Source: Bacteroidales bacterium
GTDB lineage: Bacteria; Bacteroidota; Bacteroidia; Bacteroidales; Lentimicrobiaceae
Reading direction: 5' to 3'
Assembly (NCBI GenBank): GCA_016705005.1
Contig: JADIZB010000024.1
Coordinates: 11,211-75,210 of the forward strand
DNA: 64,000 nt
A program made the translations under genes and the position numbers. Positions 54,328 through 63,758 of the stretch are shown here, one piece after another; within the stretch, counting starts at the first letter, position 1; each line of letters starts with the position of its first letter. The notes beneath the pieces were generated by a model that worked only from the letters and a program-made list of their open reading frames with translations, ran no database searches and was not told the origin of the DNA.

Positions 54328-55605
54328 TTAATTCTCACGGATGGCATTTCTGATCGGGGGAATCTTCCGGTAGAAGATCAGCGCTGCAATCAGGCAGCAT
54401 AATCCGGCAACGAAAACAGTCAACTGCACTCCGGCGAATTCAGCCAGACCGCCCATCATCAGGCTGCCGAGTGGTGTGAAACCCATAAACGACATGCTGT
54501 AAAGGGCAACAATCCTGCCACGCATCTGATCATCGACCATCGATTGAAGGAGTGTATTGCTGGAAGCGAACTCCACGACCATCCCGAAACCGGTGATCAA
54601 GAGAAGAACCAGTGATACAACCAATCCGGATGAAACCGAAAAGGCCATCAATCCGAAGCTGAACATGCAGGCTGAAATGAAAATAATAAAGGGTATGCCA
54701 TTCAGGTTCCTGCGGGTAGCCAGGAAAACTGCACCCGACAATGCCCCTGCACCTATGGCACCAATAAGGTAACCCAGTGTTTGTGAGTTACCATGCAGTA
54801 CCTCGCGGGCGAATACCGGCATAAAGACCTGAAAGGGCAACCCAAGCAGGCTGGTGGTGATTACCATCACAAGGAGGAACCTGATCGGCAGCGATTTGTA
54901 GGCATACTTCAGCCCACTAAGCAGGTCAGCAATCACAGAGGGTTTATTGATAACTTTTACATGAATGGAAACCTGCATGGCCAGCAGCGAAATTATCACA
55001 GCAAGGTAACTGAGTCCGTTGATCATAAAACAGATTCCTTCACCTGAAAGGGCAATAAGCAATCCACCCAGCGGTGGACCAGCGAACCGTGCTGTATTGA
55101 AAAGGGTGGAGTTCAATGCGATGGCGTTTTGAAGATCTTTCCGGTCGGTGACCATATTTACCAGAAACGCATGCCTGAAGGGCGTGTCGAAAGCATTGGC
55201 AATGCCATTGAGTGCAGCGGAAACAATGATGTGCCAGACCTGTATCTTCCCTGAAAAGATCAGGACAGATACCGTGAGCGCAATCAACATTGAAATGGCT
55301 TGGGTGGTAACCAAAACTTTTCGCCGGTCTGTCCGGTCAGCATATACCCCGGCCAGAGGAGTCAGAAGGAGGGAGGGGATCTGTCCGGCAAAGCCCACCA
55401 CTCCCAGCAGAAGAGCAGAATCGCTCAGCCGGTAAACCAGCCAGCCAAGGGCAATGTTCTGAATCCAGTTTCCCGGCAGGGAGATCAACTGCCCGAAGAA
55501 ATAAAGACGGTAATTCCGGTGCTTCAGCGACCGTAAAGCATTGGCCGATTTCAGGCGGTCTGCCTTGAAGTTTAAATTTGAAAGCAAGATTGGTAAAATT
55601 TGCAA
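54328..55605 (-). CDS. MFS transporter of the EntS-like drug/siderophore export type
   Basis: About 425 residues with twelve membrane helices. The N-terminal half has NYRLYFFGQLISLPGNWIQN, and the A-motif-like DRTDRRKVLVTTQA follows helix 2 (VYADRTDRRK). The pattern fits the DHA3/EntS family of exporters. No ATG opens the frame. It can start at a TTG at 55605 or, more likely, a TTG at 55587, since a TAACTTTG box (55608-55615) is so close that transcription would begin about there. The substrate is unknown. The gene is single, with no siderophore genes nearby. Confidence 0.85.
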   Translation of the reverse strand: MQILPILLSNLNFKADRLKSANALRSLKHRNYRLYFFGQLISLPGNWIQNIALGWLVYRLSDSALLLGVVGFAGQIPSLLLTPLAGVYADRTDRRKVLVTTQAISMLIALTVSVLIFSGKIQVWHIIVSAALNGIANAFDTPFRHAFLVNMVTDRKDLQNAIALNSTLFNTARFAGPPLGGLLIALSGEGICFMINGLSYLAVIISLLAMQVSIHVKVINKPSVIADLLSGLKYAYKSLPIRFLLVMVITTSLLGLPFQVFMPVFAREVLHGNSQTLGYLIGAIGAGALSGAVFLATRRNLNGIPFIIFISACMFSFGLMAFSVSSGLVVSLVLLLITGFGMVVEFASSNTLLQSMVDDQMRGRIVALYSMSFMGFTPLGSLMMGGLAEFAGVQLTVFVAGLCCLIAALIFYRKIPPIRNAIREN

Positions 55606-55607
55606 TG

Positions 55608-55615
55608 CAAAGTTA
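55608..55615 (-). promoter_or_regulatory. -7 box TAACTTTG of the MFS gene
   Basis: An exact TAnnTTTG match on the minus strand within about 10 bases of the first possible start codon. This suggests either a leaderless transcript or use of the later TTG. The spacer 55616-55892 shows no other gene or structure. Confidence 0.5.
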
Positions 55616-55892
55616 GCTAATCAGATGAGATCGGGATTGAAGTACTGAATTGCATTCTTAATAAACAGGATATAGAGGATTCGCAGGAATGTCAGAATGA
55701 TGATTTGTAGATTAGAGCTCGTGCTTAAACCAGATCGGTGTTGTCTCAGGGAGTGAGGAGTTTTCAATCGCTTGTTACCATTTTCCTTATTCTATCACAA
55801 ATGCTCCCTCAGTTTAATTCCGGATTTCTTCCATTCACCCGATTAAATGCACGGTTCAGCAGAAAAAAGTTTTCGGTCGGGCTAGGGCTATC

Positions 55893-55900
55893 TATTTTTG
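55893..55900 (+). promoter_or_regulatory. -7 box TATTTTTG before the beta-barrel gene
   Basis: An exact TAnnTTTG match 25 bases upstream of the start at 55926. There is no convincing -33 box. Confidence 0.5.
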
Positions 55901-55925
55901 CTCCATCATACAAAACCAAACTATT

Positions 55926-56609
55926 ATGAAAACGGGAATTTTAGCACTCGCAATTACAGCAATGCTGTTGGCAGGGCCCGTGAGCGCCCAGCAAAACAAT
56001 GATGGAAACGATGAGACCTTTCAAACTGTATTCGGAAATGAGCCCGGAGCAGTCGGTGGATACCTCTCTCTCGGCCTCGGAAACACCATTATTGATGATA
56101 ATAATGCATTTACAGGTCAGTTTCGGTTGGCTGCCAGGCTGGGTCACAGCCTCTCCATCGGGTTTGCAGGTACCGGTTTTTCTGACCGCCTGTACGGACT
56201 GAACCACGATCGTCCGGGTTTGACCTCCGACGGATATTTTATTGAAGGCGGGTATGGCGGTATTTTATTTGAACCTGTTTTTGCACCAAGATTTCCGGTA
56301 CATCTCTCTTTTCCGGTTCTGATCGGCGCAGGTGGCATTGCCCTAACCGAAGATAGAAATAATGATGATTGGGATGACTGGAACGACTGGGAAGACTGGG
56401 ATTACGATTCGGATAACAATGTACTTGATAGTGATGCCTTCCTTGTGATTGAACCCGGAGTTGAGCTTGAGTTTAACCTTGCCAGATTTCTGCGAATGGG
56501 TGCCGGAATAAGTTACAGATTTACCAATGGCATTACCCTGGATGGACAAAAGGATTATCTTATGAATGGATTGTCAGGAACTGTCAATCTTAAGTTTGGT
56601 GTATTCTGA
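55926..56609 (+). CDS. Outer-membrane beta-barrel with an acidic Trp-rich loop
   Basis: A 227-residue exported protein. The signal peptide ends VSAQ (about residue 22). Glycine-rich amphipathic strands (VGGYLSLGLGNTII; FRLAARLGHSLSIGFAG; FIEGGYGGILFEPVF; VNLKFGVF) and the terminal Phe fit a small beta-barrel. Between two strands (about residues 143-163) lies a run dominated by Asp, Asn and Trp in repeated D-D-W or N-D-W steps. It could bind divalent cations and may be an exposed or periplasmic loop. Family and function are unknown. Confidence 0.65.
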   Translation: MKTGILALAITAMLLAGPVSAQQNNDGNDETFQTVFGNEPGAVGGYLSLGLGNTIIDDNNAFTGQFRLAARLGHSLSIGFAGTGFSDRLYGLNHDRPGLTSDGYFIEGGYGGILFEPVFAPRFPVHLSFPVLIGAGGIALTEDRNNDDWDDWNDWEDWDYDSDNNVLDSDAFLVIEPGVELEFNLARFLRMGAGISYRFTNGITLDGQKDYLMNGLSGTVNLKFGVF

Positions 56610-56710
56610 TCCGGAAATGGCTTCTTTTGAAGCCAATTCACAGGAAATATTGTGATTTGAATACTTTTTTTCGTAAAAAGTTGTTAAAAATCTACTAAAA
56701 GAAAAAAAAG

Positions 56711-57319
56711 ATGTTAGCCTACGCTGAGAAAACAATCCACGAAACACCTTCCGGAGCTTATTCTTTCGGTTTATATGCCGGATTCAGACATAAAAATGCG
56801 TTGTATAGCCAGATTTTATCCAGTGCAGGACTTCATTCCGGTGATGTAGTGCTTGAGGTAAGCTGTGCCGATGAAAATCAGGCCGGAATATCTGCAAAGG
56901 TAAAAGTGGTTGAGAACGGCCCGCTGGGAGGATTGCCGGGTTTACTTGAAGTCCTCTCTGTTGAGACCGGATTTGGTAAAACAAGGCTGACGAGTGAAGA
57001 ACTTCCATGGTCAGAAGGAACCTTTGAAACCATTCTCTGTATTGGAATATTCAATCACATTGACAATCAGGAGGGAGTAATCACCCGGTTGAGGCAATTG
57101 CTCTCTCCCTCCGGCAAACTGATTATCGCCGACCAATGGTTCCGGAAGGCCGGCCCTATGTTCGCCAACCTGCTTGAGCCCTATTCACGAAGAAGTGATT
57201 TCAGGATTTATTCTCCCGCATCGGTCACCAGGCTGTTGAAGAAGTCCGGATTCGACTTTATTGAAACACGCGCTGCCGGTACCACCAATTTTCTCTGTAC
57301 GGCCACTGTTAAAAGGTAA
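56711..57319 (+). CDS. Degenerate class I methyltransferase-like protein
   Basis: A 202-residue soluble protein. The Rossmann core is recognisable in its later motifs (FETILCIGIFNHIDNQEGVITRL as motifs III-IV and SPSGKLIIADQWF as motif V), but motif I reads VVLEVSCADEN with no glycine-rich loop. S-adenosylmethionine binding is therefore doubtful. It lies 3 bases before a second methyltransferase-like gene and both have the rare VLEVS start of motif I, so they may be an old duplication. Substrate unknown. Confidence 0.65.
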   Translation: MLAYAEKTIHETPSGAYSFGLYAGFRHKNALYSQILSSAGLHSGDVVLEVSCADENQAGISAKVKVVENGPLGGLPGLLEVLSVETGFGKTRLTSEELPWSEGTFETILCIGIFNHIDNQEGVITRLRQLLSPSGKLIIADQWFRKAGPMFANLLEPYSRRSDFRIYSPASVTRLLKKSGFDFIETRAAGTTNFLCTATVKR

Positions 57320-57322
57320 ACT

Positions 57323-58141
57323 ATGAATACCAGGAACCCTGTGCCGGCGAATCTCCTGGATCCCTTTACCAGGGAGCCTCTGAAAATGGAGCAAGGTTAT
57401 TATCTCAACCCGGTCACAAACGACAGGTTCTACATCAATGGGGGAATTCCGGTATTTCTGCCGGAAAACCAGATGAGTGGGGATAATCTGAAATATTCAA
57501 GGTTTTACGACAGAATCAGCAGGTTCTATCGTATTTCCTCTGTTGTATACTGCTGGCTGAAAGGGACTACCGAGCAGAAGGTCAAGAAATTATATCTTGA
57601 TCAGCTGGAGATCAGAGAAGGTGATCAGGTACTGGAGGTTTCAATTGGTTCAGCCGATAACCTGCTGCATCTTCCCCGCAATGCATTCTATACCGGATTT
57701 GATATTTCTTTTGGAATGCTTACCATGGCAAGGAGACAGCTGAGACGCTGGAAAATCCCTGCAGACCTCTACCAGGGAGAGGCAGAGCATCTTCCGTTTG
57801 CGGATAACAGTTTTGATGTAGTTTTTCATGTTGGAGGCATCAATTTCTTCAACGACAAGCAGAAGGCACTGGCCGAAATGATCAGGGTTGCAAAACCGGG
57901 AAGCAAACTGCTGGTGGTTGATGAAACCGAATCAATGGTTGTAAATACCTATCAGAAAAATCCTTTTTCAAGGAAACTCTACCAGCTGGCCGACAGAGAC
58001 CTATCGGTACCGGTACACCTGCTTCCCGGCGGAATGAAAGAAACAGAAGTACGGTATTTTTTTGAACAGAAGATTTATTGCCTGACCTTCCGTAAACCCA
58101 TGGGTGGGGAACCGGAGTCCGGTGACCGGAAACATCCATGA
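57323..58141 (+). CDS. Class I SAM methyltransferase with Trm112-like N-terminus
   Basis: A 272-residue protein. Residues about 8-50 resemble a Trm112-type zinc-finger fold (LLDPFTREPLKMEQGYYLN and RFYINGGIPVFLPEN) but lack the cysteines. Residues about 80-230 form the methyltransferase core: VLEVSIGSADNLLHL as motif I, FYTGFDISFGMLTMAR as motif II, LPFADNSFDVVFHVGGINFF as motif IV, and KPGSKLLVVDET as motif V. It resembles the UbiE/MenG group more than DNA or protein methyltransferases. The gene starts 3 bases after its shorter relative. A lipid-quinone or small-molecule substrate is possible. Confidence 0.8.
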   Translation: MNTRNPVPANLLDPFTREPLKMEQGYYLNPVTNDRFYINGGIPVFLPENQMSGDNLKYSRFYDRISRFYRISSVVYCWLKGTTEQKVKKLYLDQLEIREGDQVLEVSIGSADNLLHLPRNAFYTGFDISFGMLTMARRQLRRWKIPADLYQGEAEHLPFADNSFDVVFHVGGINFFNDKQKALAEMIRVAKPGSKLLVVDETESMVVNTYQKNPFSRKLYQLADRDLSVPVHLLPGGMKETEVRYFFEQKIYCLTFRKPMGGEPESGDRKHP

Positions 58142-58217
58142 TGCCGGATACTTGGCAACTTCCTAAAATGCTCAGACAACTACCCTGACAATCTATCACT
58201 TAGAAACGCCAAAGAAA

Positions 58218-58748
58218 ATGGATTCACCTGCCGGATTGCTCATCAGACCAGAATTAAAAGGTGACTATGAAAAAATAACCGGACTGAATGACCTTGCATT
58301 CGGACAGCAGGGGGAAGGCCGGCTGGTTGAAACCCTGCGCAGAAACCCTTTGTTTATTAAAGGTCTTTCGTTGGTTGCCCTGATTGAAGGAAACCTTGTT
58401 GGTCATATCCTGTTTTTCCCTGTCCTGATCAGGGATGGTCATAAGGTGTTTCGTTCACTGGTTCTTGCGCCCATGTCTGTGTTACCGGGATACCAACGGA
58501 AAGGCATTGGTACGGCGCTGGTGAATGCAGGCATTGATGAAGCACGGGAAGGAAAACACAGATCGGTCATTGTTTCTGGTCGACGTGAGTATTATACAAG
58601 GTTTGGTTTCAGACCTGCCATCCTCTATGGGATTCTTCCTCCGGTTAATCTTTCGGCTGATCTCTTTTTTGCCTTGGAATTGATTCCTGAAGGCCTTGAC
58701 GGTGTGAGCGGGATTGTGGAATACCCGCCCGAGTTTTCCGGATTCTGA
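58218..58748 (+). CDS. GNAT-family N-acetyltransferase (YhbS-like)
   Basis: A 176-residue cytoplasmic enzyme. The GNAT core appears as LVALIEGNLVGHILFFPV, the acetyl-CoA-binding LAPMSVLPGYQRKGIGTALVNAG (with the Q/RxxGxG/A motif), and YTRFGFRPAILYGI at the end. These fit the YhbS subgroup that acetylates small molecules or proteins. It starts 77 bases after the methyltransferase gene on the same strand and may be co-transcribed. Confidence 0.85.
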   Translation: MDSPAGLLIRPELKGDYEKITGLNDLAFGQQGEGRLVETLRRNPLFIKGLSLVALIEGNLVGHILFFPVLIRDGHKVFRSLVLAPMSVLPGYQRKGIGTALVNAGIDEAREGKHRSVIVSGRREYYTRFGFRPAILYGILPPVNLSADLFFALELIPEGLDGVSGIVEYPPEFSGF

Positions 58749-58919
58749 AGAGCCGGCTTTTTTAATTGAAGATGCTGAACAGATGTTTATAAGCTGATCA
58801 GGGAAATGTATGGTTGAGTTATTAAGAAACAAATGACCGCTGAAATTTTAATCCCGGGTTTGTGAAACAGAATAAATTAATGTAGGTTTGGGAAAGTTAA
58901 AGTCAGGAGTTACTTTATC

Positions 58920-61900
58920 ATGGTTCTGAATCCGATTCTCAAGTTTTTCCGCGACCTGGAAACCTTTAACCAGGACCCTGAGTTCATCCGTTACCGGGAA
59001 AGTAACCTGCGCAGTACCTTTACACTGGTCACTGTTCTTGGTATTACTACGCTGATGTTGTTTCATGTGATTGATCTCATCATGGGGACAGAAGATCCTG
59101 TTGCCTTGATGCAGGTCAGGATTTTTACATCAGCAGCATTGCTTGTTAACCTCCTGCTCTCTCTGGGTACCCGTTATCATTACCTCAGGAAAGTATACAC
59201 CTGTATTGGATTCTACCTTGGAATGGCTGCCAGTGCGATGATTTCTCACTATGCTGATCCTCAGGAAACCCGGTACTGGATTGGTCCGGCTTTGCTGCTG
59301 CTGGTCTGGTTTGCTTTTATTCCATTCCGTTTTTCCAGGCAGGTTTTGCATGGATTCTTTTTCCTTATTCTGTATTCGGGATTGATCTGGATACTGGCAC
59401 CTGCACCGGTTGATCCATTGCATCTTGCAGGTACCAATCTTTTCCTGCTTGGTTTTTTTATACTGGGGGTAATACTGGCCTTTACCAACAATCAGTCTTC
59501 GGCCACTATTTTTTCGGCCCGGAAAGCTGCGCGTACGAGTGATGACCGATACAGGATACTTACCGAGCATATGCAGGATGTAGTATGGACGCTTGATTTA
59601 CGTACCCGGAAATTTTCATTTATCAGTCCTTCGGTTGAAAAACTGCGTGGTTTCACATCCGATGAAGTTATGCGTATGCCTTTCGAAGCCTCTTTTACAC
59701 CACCAAGCGCAGAAAGGGTTTCTCTATTGCTTGGAGAGGTCGTTCGGGAGTTTCAGGCCGGTAAGGATTTTACCTCATTCGCTGTAGGAGAACTTGAGCA
59801 ATACTGTCGTGATGGTTCTACGGTATGGATTGAAGTTGCCGCTACACTGATCACTGATGAAAAAGGTGAACTGGCTGAAATGCTGGGAGTTTCGAGGAAT
59901 ATCACTGCCCGCCGTAAAGCTGAACAGGCATTGCGTGAGTCGGAAGAGAAATACCGTACCCTGATCAGCCAGGCCAACGATGGTATTTTTATTACCCAGG
60001 ATGAGGTTTTCAGGTTTGTTAACCAGGCTTTCTGCGACATTACCGAATATACAGCCTCTGAGCTGATTGGCAGGCCGTTCATCGACCTGATTGCTCCTGA
60101 AGAAATTGCTCATCTTACCGACATTCACCGCAGGCGTATGGCAGGGGAGAAAGTTCCGGATATATATTCAACCATAGGGGTCTCAAAAAGCGGGCGAAGG
60201 GTGAATCTTGAATTCAACGGCAGCACCATCGAATTTGAGGGAAGGCCGGCTTCGTTCGTCATTATGCGCGATAACACGGAACAGATGAAATCTGCCGCCC
60301 TGATCAGTGAAAGTGAAGAGAAGTACCGCTCTCTTGTTGAGAGAGCCAACGATGGTATTGTTATCCTTCAGGATGGAAAGGTCAGGTTTATCAACCAGAT
60401 GATGGCCCGGATTCTGGGTTATAGTGTGGATGAAATTCTCGATACACCATTTGTTAATTTTATTGCTCCGGATGAACGTGAAAAGATTCTCGCTATTTAC
60501 CGCAAAAGACAGGCTGGAGAGCAGGTGCCGCAGATCTATGAATCCGTGCTGATCAGGAAAGACGGGACTTTCAGGCCGGTTGAATTCAACAATGGTATCA
60601 TAACTTACAATGGTGCAATAGCAACACAGACTTATATACGCGACATTACAGAGCGAAAGGCGGCAGAACAGGCGCTGGTCGAAAGTGAGCAGCGTTATGC
60701 CCTGGCGGTTGAAGGGGTGAATGAAGGAATCTTTGACTGGAACCTCGTTACCAACGAAGTCTATTTCTCAAACAACTACAAGGCCATCATGGGGCTTACA
60801 CCCGATGAGATGAAGAATGATCTTTCGGAGTGGGATGTCAGGATTCATCCTGATGACAGGGAAATGGTGCTTCGTGCAAACAGCGATTTCATCAGTGGGA
60901 AGTCTCCGGTGTACAATCCTGAATACAGGCTTCTGCACCGTTCCGGGGAATATCGCTGGATACTTGCCCGAGGGGTCTGCCTCAGGGATGAAAGTGGGAA
61001 AGCATACCGGATGGCCGGATCACATATGGATATTACCGAACGCCGCCAATCGGAGGAAAGGCTGCGCGAAAGTGAAGCACGGTATCGCAGCATTTTTGAT
61101 ACGGCAGCAGATGCGATTTTCCTTATCGACAAGGAAAGTGGTTCCATCGCGGATGTCAACCAGCCTGCGACCCGGATTTACGGCTTCAGCAAGGAGGAGC
61201 TTCTGCGGATGAACGTACAGCAACTGGCCGATGAACCCGACGAAACCATCGAAATACTCGATGCTACCAACCGTTTTCATTTTGTACCGCTCAGAAAATC
61301 AGTAAGAAAAGATGGTCAGGTGGTGATGGTGGAGATTTCGGCAAGTTATTTCGAAATGGCCGGTAAACCCTATGTGATAGCCATGGTACATGACATCACA
61401 CTGCGAAAAAAGGCAGAGGAGGCACTCCGCGAAAGTGAAACCAAATTCAGGGAAATCACGGATCTTTTACCCCAGTTGATTTATGAACTGGATAACCGGG
61501 GTGTCATTACTTTTCTGAACCGGACAGGCAAGGAGATGTTTGGCATAACTGAAGCACAAATCAGGAAAGGGCTGCAGGCTGCTGCCCTGGTGGTGCCTGA
61601 ACAACGTGAGCGGCTGATGAGGAATTTTACAGAAATAATGAATCTCAGATATTCCGACATAGAGAATGAATTCCTGGGCCTCCGGAGCGATGGCAGCCGA
61701 TTCCCGATACTAGTTTATGGATCGGCGGTGCTTCGTGATGGGAATGTAACCGGCAACCGGGGAGTGGTGATCGACATCACCGACAGGAAAAATACGGAAG
61801 AGGAACTGCGGAGGGTGAATGAAAGGCTGACTTTGCATTTCAGACAAACGCCGCTTGCCTATATAGAATGGAATGAAAAACTGGAGGTAACCGACTGGAA

Positions 61901-62858
61901 TCCGGCAGCAGAAAGCATTTTCGGCTACACCCGCGAGGAAGTTTTGGGAAAACACGCCTTTAATCTGATCGTTCCGCCACACATTCACGATGAAATTGCG
62001 CGTTTGTCCGAAAATATCCTGAATCAGGCAGGTGGTCAGCGGAATACCAACGAAAATATTACCAGAAGCGGGCATGCAATCATCTGTAACTGGTACAACA
62101 CACCGCTTAAAGATACCACGGGAAAGGTGATCGGTCTTGCTTCACTGGTTCAGGACATCACCGAGCAAAAGAAACTGGAGGCTGAACTTGAGCGGTATGT
62201 GACTGTTCTCGAGAAAAATTACTCTGAATCCAAGATAAAGGTACAATCCTATTCGCTTGAGCTGGAAACAAGGAAAAATGAGCTGTTGCAGCTTCAGAAG
62301 GAGAATCTGCAGTCGCAGTTCGAAACCCTGCGAAGCCAGGTAAATCCGCATTTTCTGTTCAATAGCCTGAATGTACTGACATCTCTCATCAAGATCGAAC
62401 CCGATCTTGCAGAACAGTTTACCATTCGTTTATCAATGGTGTACCGGTATGTTCTCGAAAATAAGGATAAAGATCTGGTAAGTCTGGAGACCGAGCTTGA
62501 TTTTCTGAAAGCATACACCTTCCTGCTCGACATCCGCTTCTCAGGAAAGATGAAAGTGATTGTTGACCTGCCTGAAGAAAAACTGCAACTGAAGGTTGTG
62601 CCCCTTGCATTGCAGTTACTGATTGAAAATGCAATCAAACACAATACTTTTTCGAAGAAACAACCTCTGCAGGTCGATATATATCATGTACTCGATTACC
62701 TTGTGATTGAGAATAACCTTCAGGTCAGGGAATCGCATGTTCAGTCGACCGGTGTGGGACTGAACAATATTGCAAGCAGGTATGCTTATTTTACCGACCG
62801 GAAAACTGTTGCGGGTGTTGAAGGGGAGAAGTTTGTGGTGAAAATTCCTTTGTTGTAG
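58920..62858 (+). CDS. LytS-type sensor histidine kinase with seven PAS domains
   Basis: A 1312-residue membrane sensor. The N-terminus has five or six membrane helices (about residues 38-195). Seven PAS domains follow, starting near residues 206, 342, 465, 590, 719, 840 and 967, each with RYR/KYR-type openings and a later [GN]-[R/T]-I-x-[D/E]-[R/I] linker (RNITARRKAEQ, RDITERKAAEQ, VDITDRKNTEE). After a coiled coil (about 1085-1135), the catalytic part has NPHFLFNSLNVL with the phosphoacceptor His (about residue 1143), the N-box LLIENAIKHN and a GVGLNNI lid. This is the His_kinase/LytS class. The LytTR regulator follows 99 bases later. Seven PAS modules is unusually many. Confidence 0.93.
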   Translation: MVLNPILKFFRDLETFNQDPEFIRYRESNLRSTFTLVTVLGITTLMLFHVIDLIMGTEDPVALMQVRIFTSAALLVNLLLSLGTRYHYLRKVYTCIGFYLGMAASAMISHYADPQETRYWIGPALLLLVWFAFIPFRFSRQVLHGFFFLILYSGLIWILAPAPVDPLHLAGTNLFLLGFFILGVILAFTNNQSSATIFSARKAARTSDDRYRILTEHMQDVVWTLDLRTRKFSFISPSVEKLRGFTSDEVMRMPFEASFTPPSAERVSLLLGEVVREFQAGKDFTSFAVGELEQYCRDGSTVWIEVAATLITDEKGELAEMLGVSRNITARRKAEQALRESEEKYRTLISQANDGIFITQDEVFRFVNQAFCDITEYTASELIGRPFIDLIAPEEIAHLTDIHRRRMAGEKVPDIYSTIGVSKSGRRVNLEFNGSTIEFEGRPASFVIMRDNTEQMKSAALISESEEKYRSLVERANDGIVILQDGKVRFINQMMARILGYSVDEILDTPFVNFIAPDEREKILAIYRKRQAGEQVPQIYESVLIRKDGTFRPVEFNNGIITYNGAIATQTYIRDITERKAAEQALVESEQRYALAVEGVNEGIFDWNLVTNEVYFSNNYKAIMGLTPDEMKNDLSEWDVRIHPDDREMVLRANSDFISGKSPVYNPEYRLLHRSGEYRWILARGVCLRDESGKAYRMAGSHMDITERRQSEERLRESEARYRSIFDTAADAIFLIDKESGSIADVNQPATRIYGFSKEELLRMNVQQLADEPDETIEILDATNRFHFVPLRKSVRKDGQVVMVEISASYFEMAGKPYVIAMVHDITLRKKAEEALRESETKFREITDLLPQLIYELDNRGVITFLNRTGKEMFGITEAQIRKGLQAAALVVPEQRERLMRNFTEIMNLRYSDIENEFLGLRSDGSRFPILVYGSAVLRDGNVTGNRGVVIDITDRKNTEEELRRVNERLTLHFRQTPLAYIEWNEKLEVTDWNPAAESIFGYTREEVLGKHAFNLIVPPHIHDEIARLSENILNQAGGQRNTNENITRSGHAIICNWYNTPLKDTTGKVIGLASLVQDITEQKKLEAELERYVTVLEKNYSESKIKVQSYSLELETRKNELLQLQKENLQSQFETLRSQVNPHFLFNSLNVLTSLIKIEPDLAEQFTIRLSMVYRYVLENKDKDLVSLETELDFLKAYTFLLDIRFSGKMKVIVDLPEEKLQLKVVPLALQLLIENAIKHNTFSKKQPLQVDIYHVLDYLVIENNLQVRESHVQSTGVGLNNIASRYAYFTDRKTVAGVEGEKFVVKIPLL

Positions 62859-62957
62859 ATACTGATCATGAGTTGATATTTTTTTTCCGGTGTGATAAAA
62901 ATTTTCTGAGCGTGCGCAGTCTTTTTACTTTTGACTTATTCTATAAACCATATACAT

Positions 62958-63710
62958 ATGAAAGTTGTCATTATTGAGGATGAAGAACTGGCAGCGCGCC
63001 GGCTCGAAAGCCTGATCAGGGAATGTGCCCCTGAAACAGAGGTGATTGCCAGGCTTGAATCGGTAGAAGATGCTGTTGACTGGTTCAGGAACCATCCGTC
63101 GCCCGACCTGATCTTCCTCGACATTCACCTGGAAGATGACCTGAGTTTTTCCATTTTTGAGAAAGTAAAGGTCAGTTCTCCCATCATCTTCACCACAGCC
63201 TTCGACGAGTATGCCATCAGGGCATTCAGGATGAAGAGCATCGATTATCTGCTTAAGCCCATTGTTCAGGAAGAACTGGCCAGGAGTCTCGAAAAATACA
63301 GGGAGTTCACTGCCGTTAAGCAACAACCCGATATGGATGCTTTATACAGGATGATCTCGTCCGGTACTCCTGCCTATAAAGAACGTTTCTCAGTAACGGT
63401 GGGGCAGAAGATCAAAAGCTACGCCACATCTGAAATCGCCTGGTTCTATTCTGAGGAGGGCATTACGTTTATGGTGATCAACGACAATCACCAATACCCC
63501 ATTGATTTCAGTCTGGATGACCTTGCCGGACAATTGAATCCTAAGGAATATTTCAGGGTAAACCGCCAGTTTCTGGTAAGTCTGGGTTCGATCAGAAATG
63601 TACACATTTACCCCAAAAGCCGACTGAAAATTGAAATTGCACCCCCTCCCGGAAGAGAAGTATTTGTCAGCCGTGATAAGGTGACGAGGTTTAAAGAGTG
63701 GCTGGGCTAA
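62958..63710 (+). CDS. LytTR-family response regulator
   Basis: About 250 residues from the ATG at 62958. The frame extends to a TTG at 62931. The receiver domain (about 1-115) keeps IIEDEELAARRLESL with acidic pocket residues, DLIFLDIHLEDD with the phosphorylated Asp, and the TTAFDEYAIRAFRMKSIDYL then LKP switch. The LytTR DNA-binding domain (about 150-248) has AWFYSEEGITFMVI, YFRVNRQFLVSLGSI and GREVFVSRDKVTRF. It is the partner of the kinase just upstream. Targets usually carry direct repeats, which are not identified here. Confidence 0.95.
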   Translation: MKVVIIEDEELAARRLESLIRECAPETEVIARLESVEDAVDWFRNHPSPDLIFLDIHLEDDLSFSIFEKVKVSSPIIFTTAFDEYAIRAFRMKSIDYLLKPIVQEELARSLEKYREFTAVKQQPDMDALYRMISSGTPAYKERFSVTVGQKIKSYATSEIAWFYSEEGITFMVINDNHQYPIDFSLDDLAGQLNPKEYFRVNRQFLVSLGSIRNVHIYPKSRLKIEIAPPPGREVFVSRDKVTRFKEWLG

Positions 63711-63716
63711 ACTTAG

Positions 63717-63758
63717 TTAACAGTTAACAGATAACAGTTGGCAGTTGGCAGTTGGCAG
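63717..63758. repeat. Heptanucleotide tandem array, six units (TTAACAG / TTGGCAG)
   Basis: Two TTAACAG, one ATAACAG and three TTGGCAG units in exact 7-bp phase. The array starts 6 bases after the stop of the LytTR gene. The rest of the spacer to 64000 shows no gene that I can support. Confidence 0.85.

Noticed and set aside
58749..58919. GCCGGCTTTTTT after the GNAT gene as a terminator
   Set aside because: Only a 4-base CCGG pairing can form, which is too weak to call.
60817..61212. Forward frame of 131 codons inside the kinase gene
   Set aside because: It is an alternate frame of the PAS-rich kinase gene and does not encode a recognisable protein.
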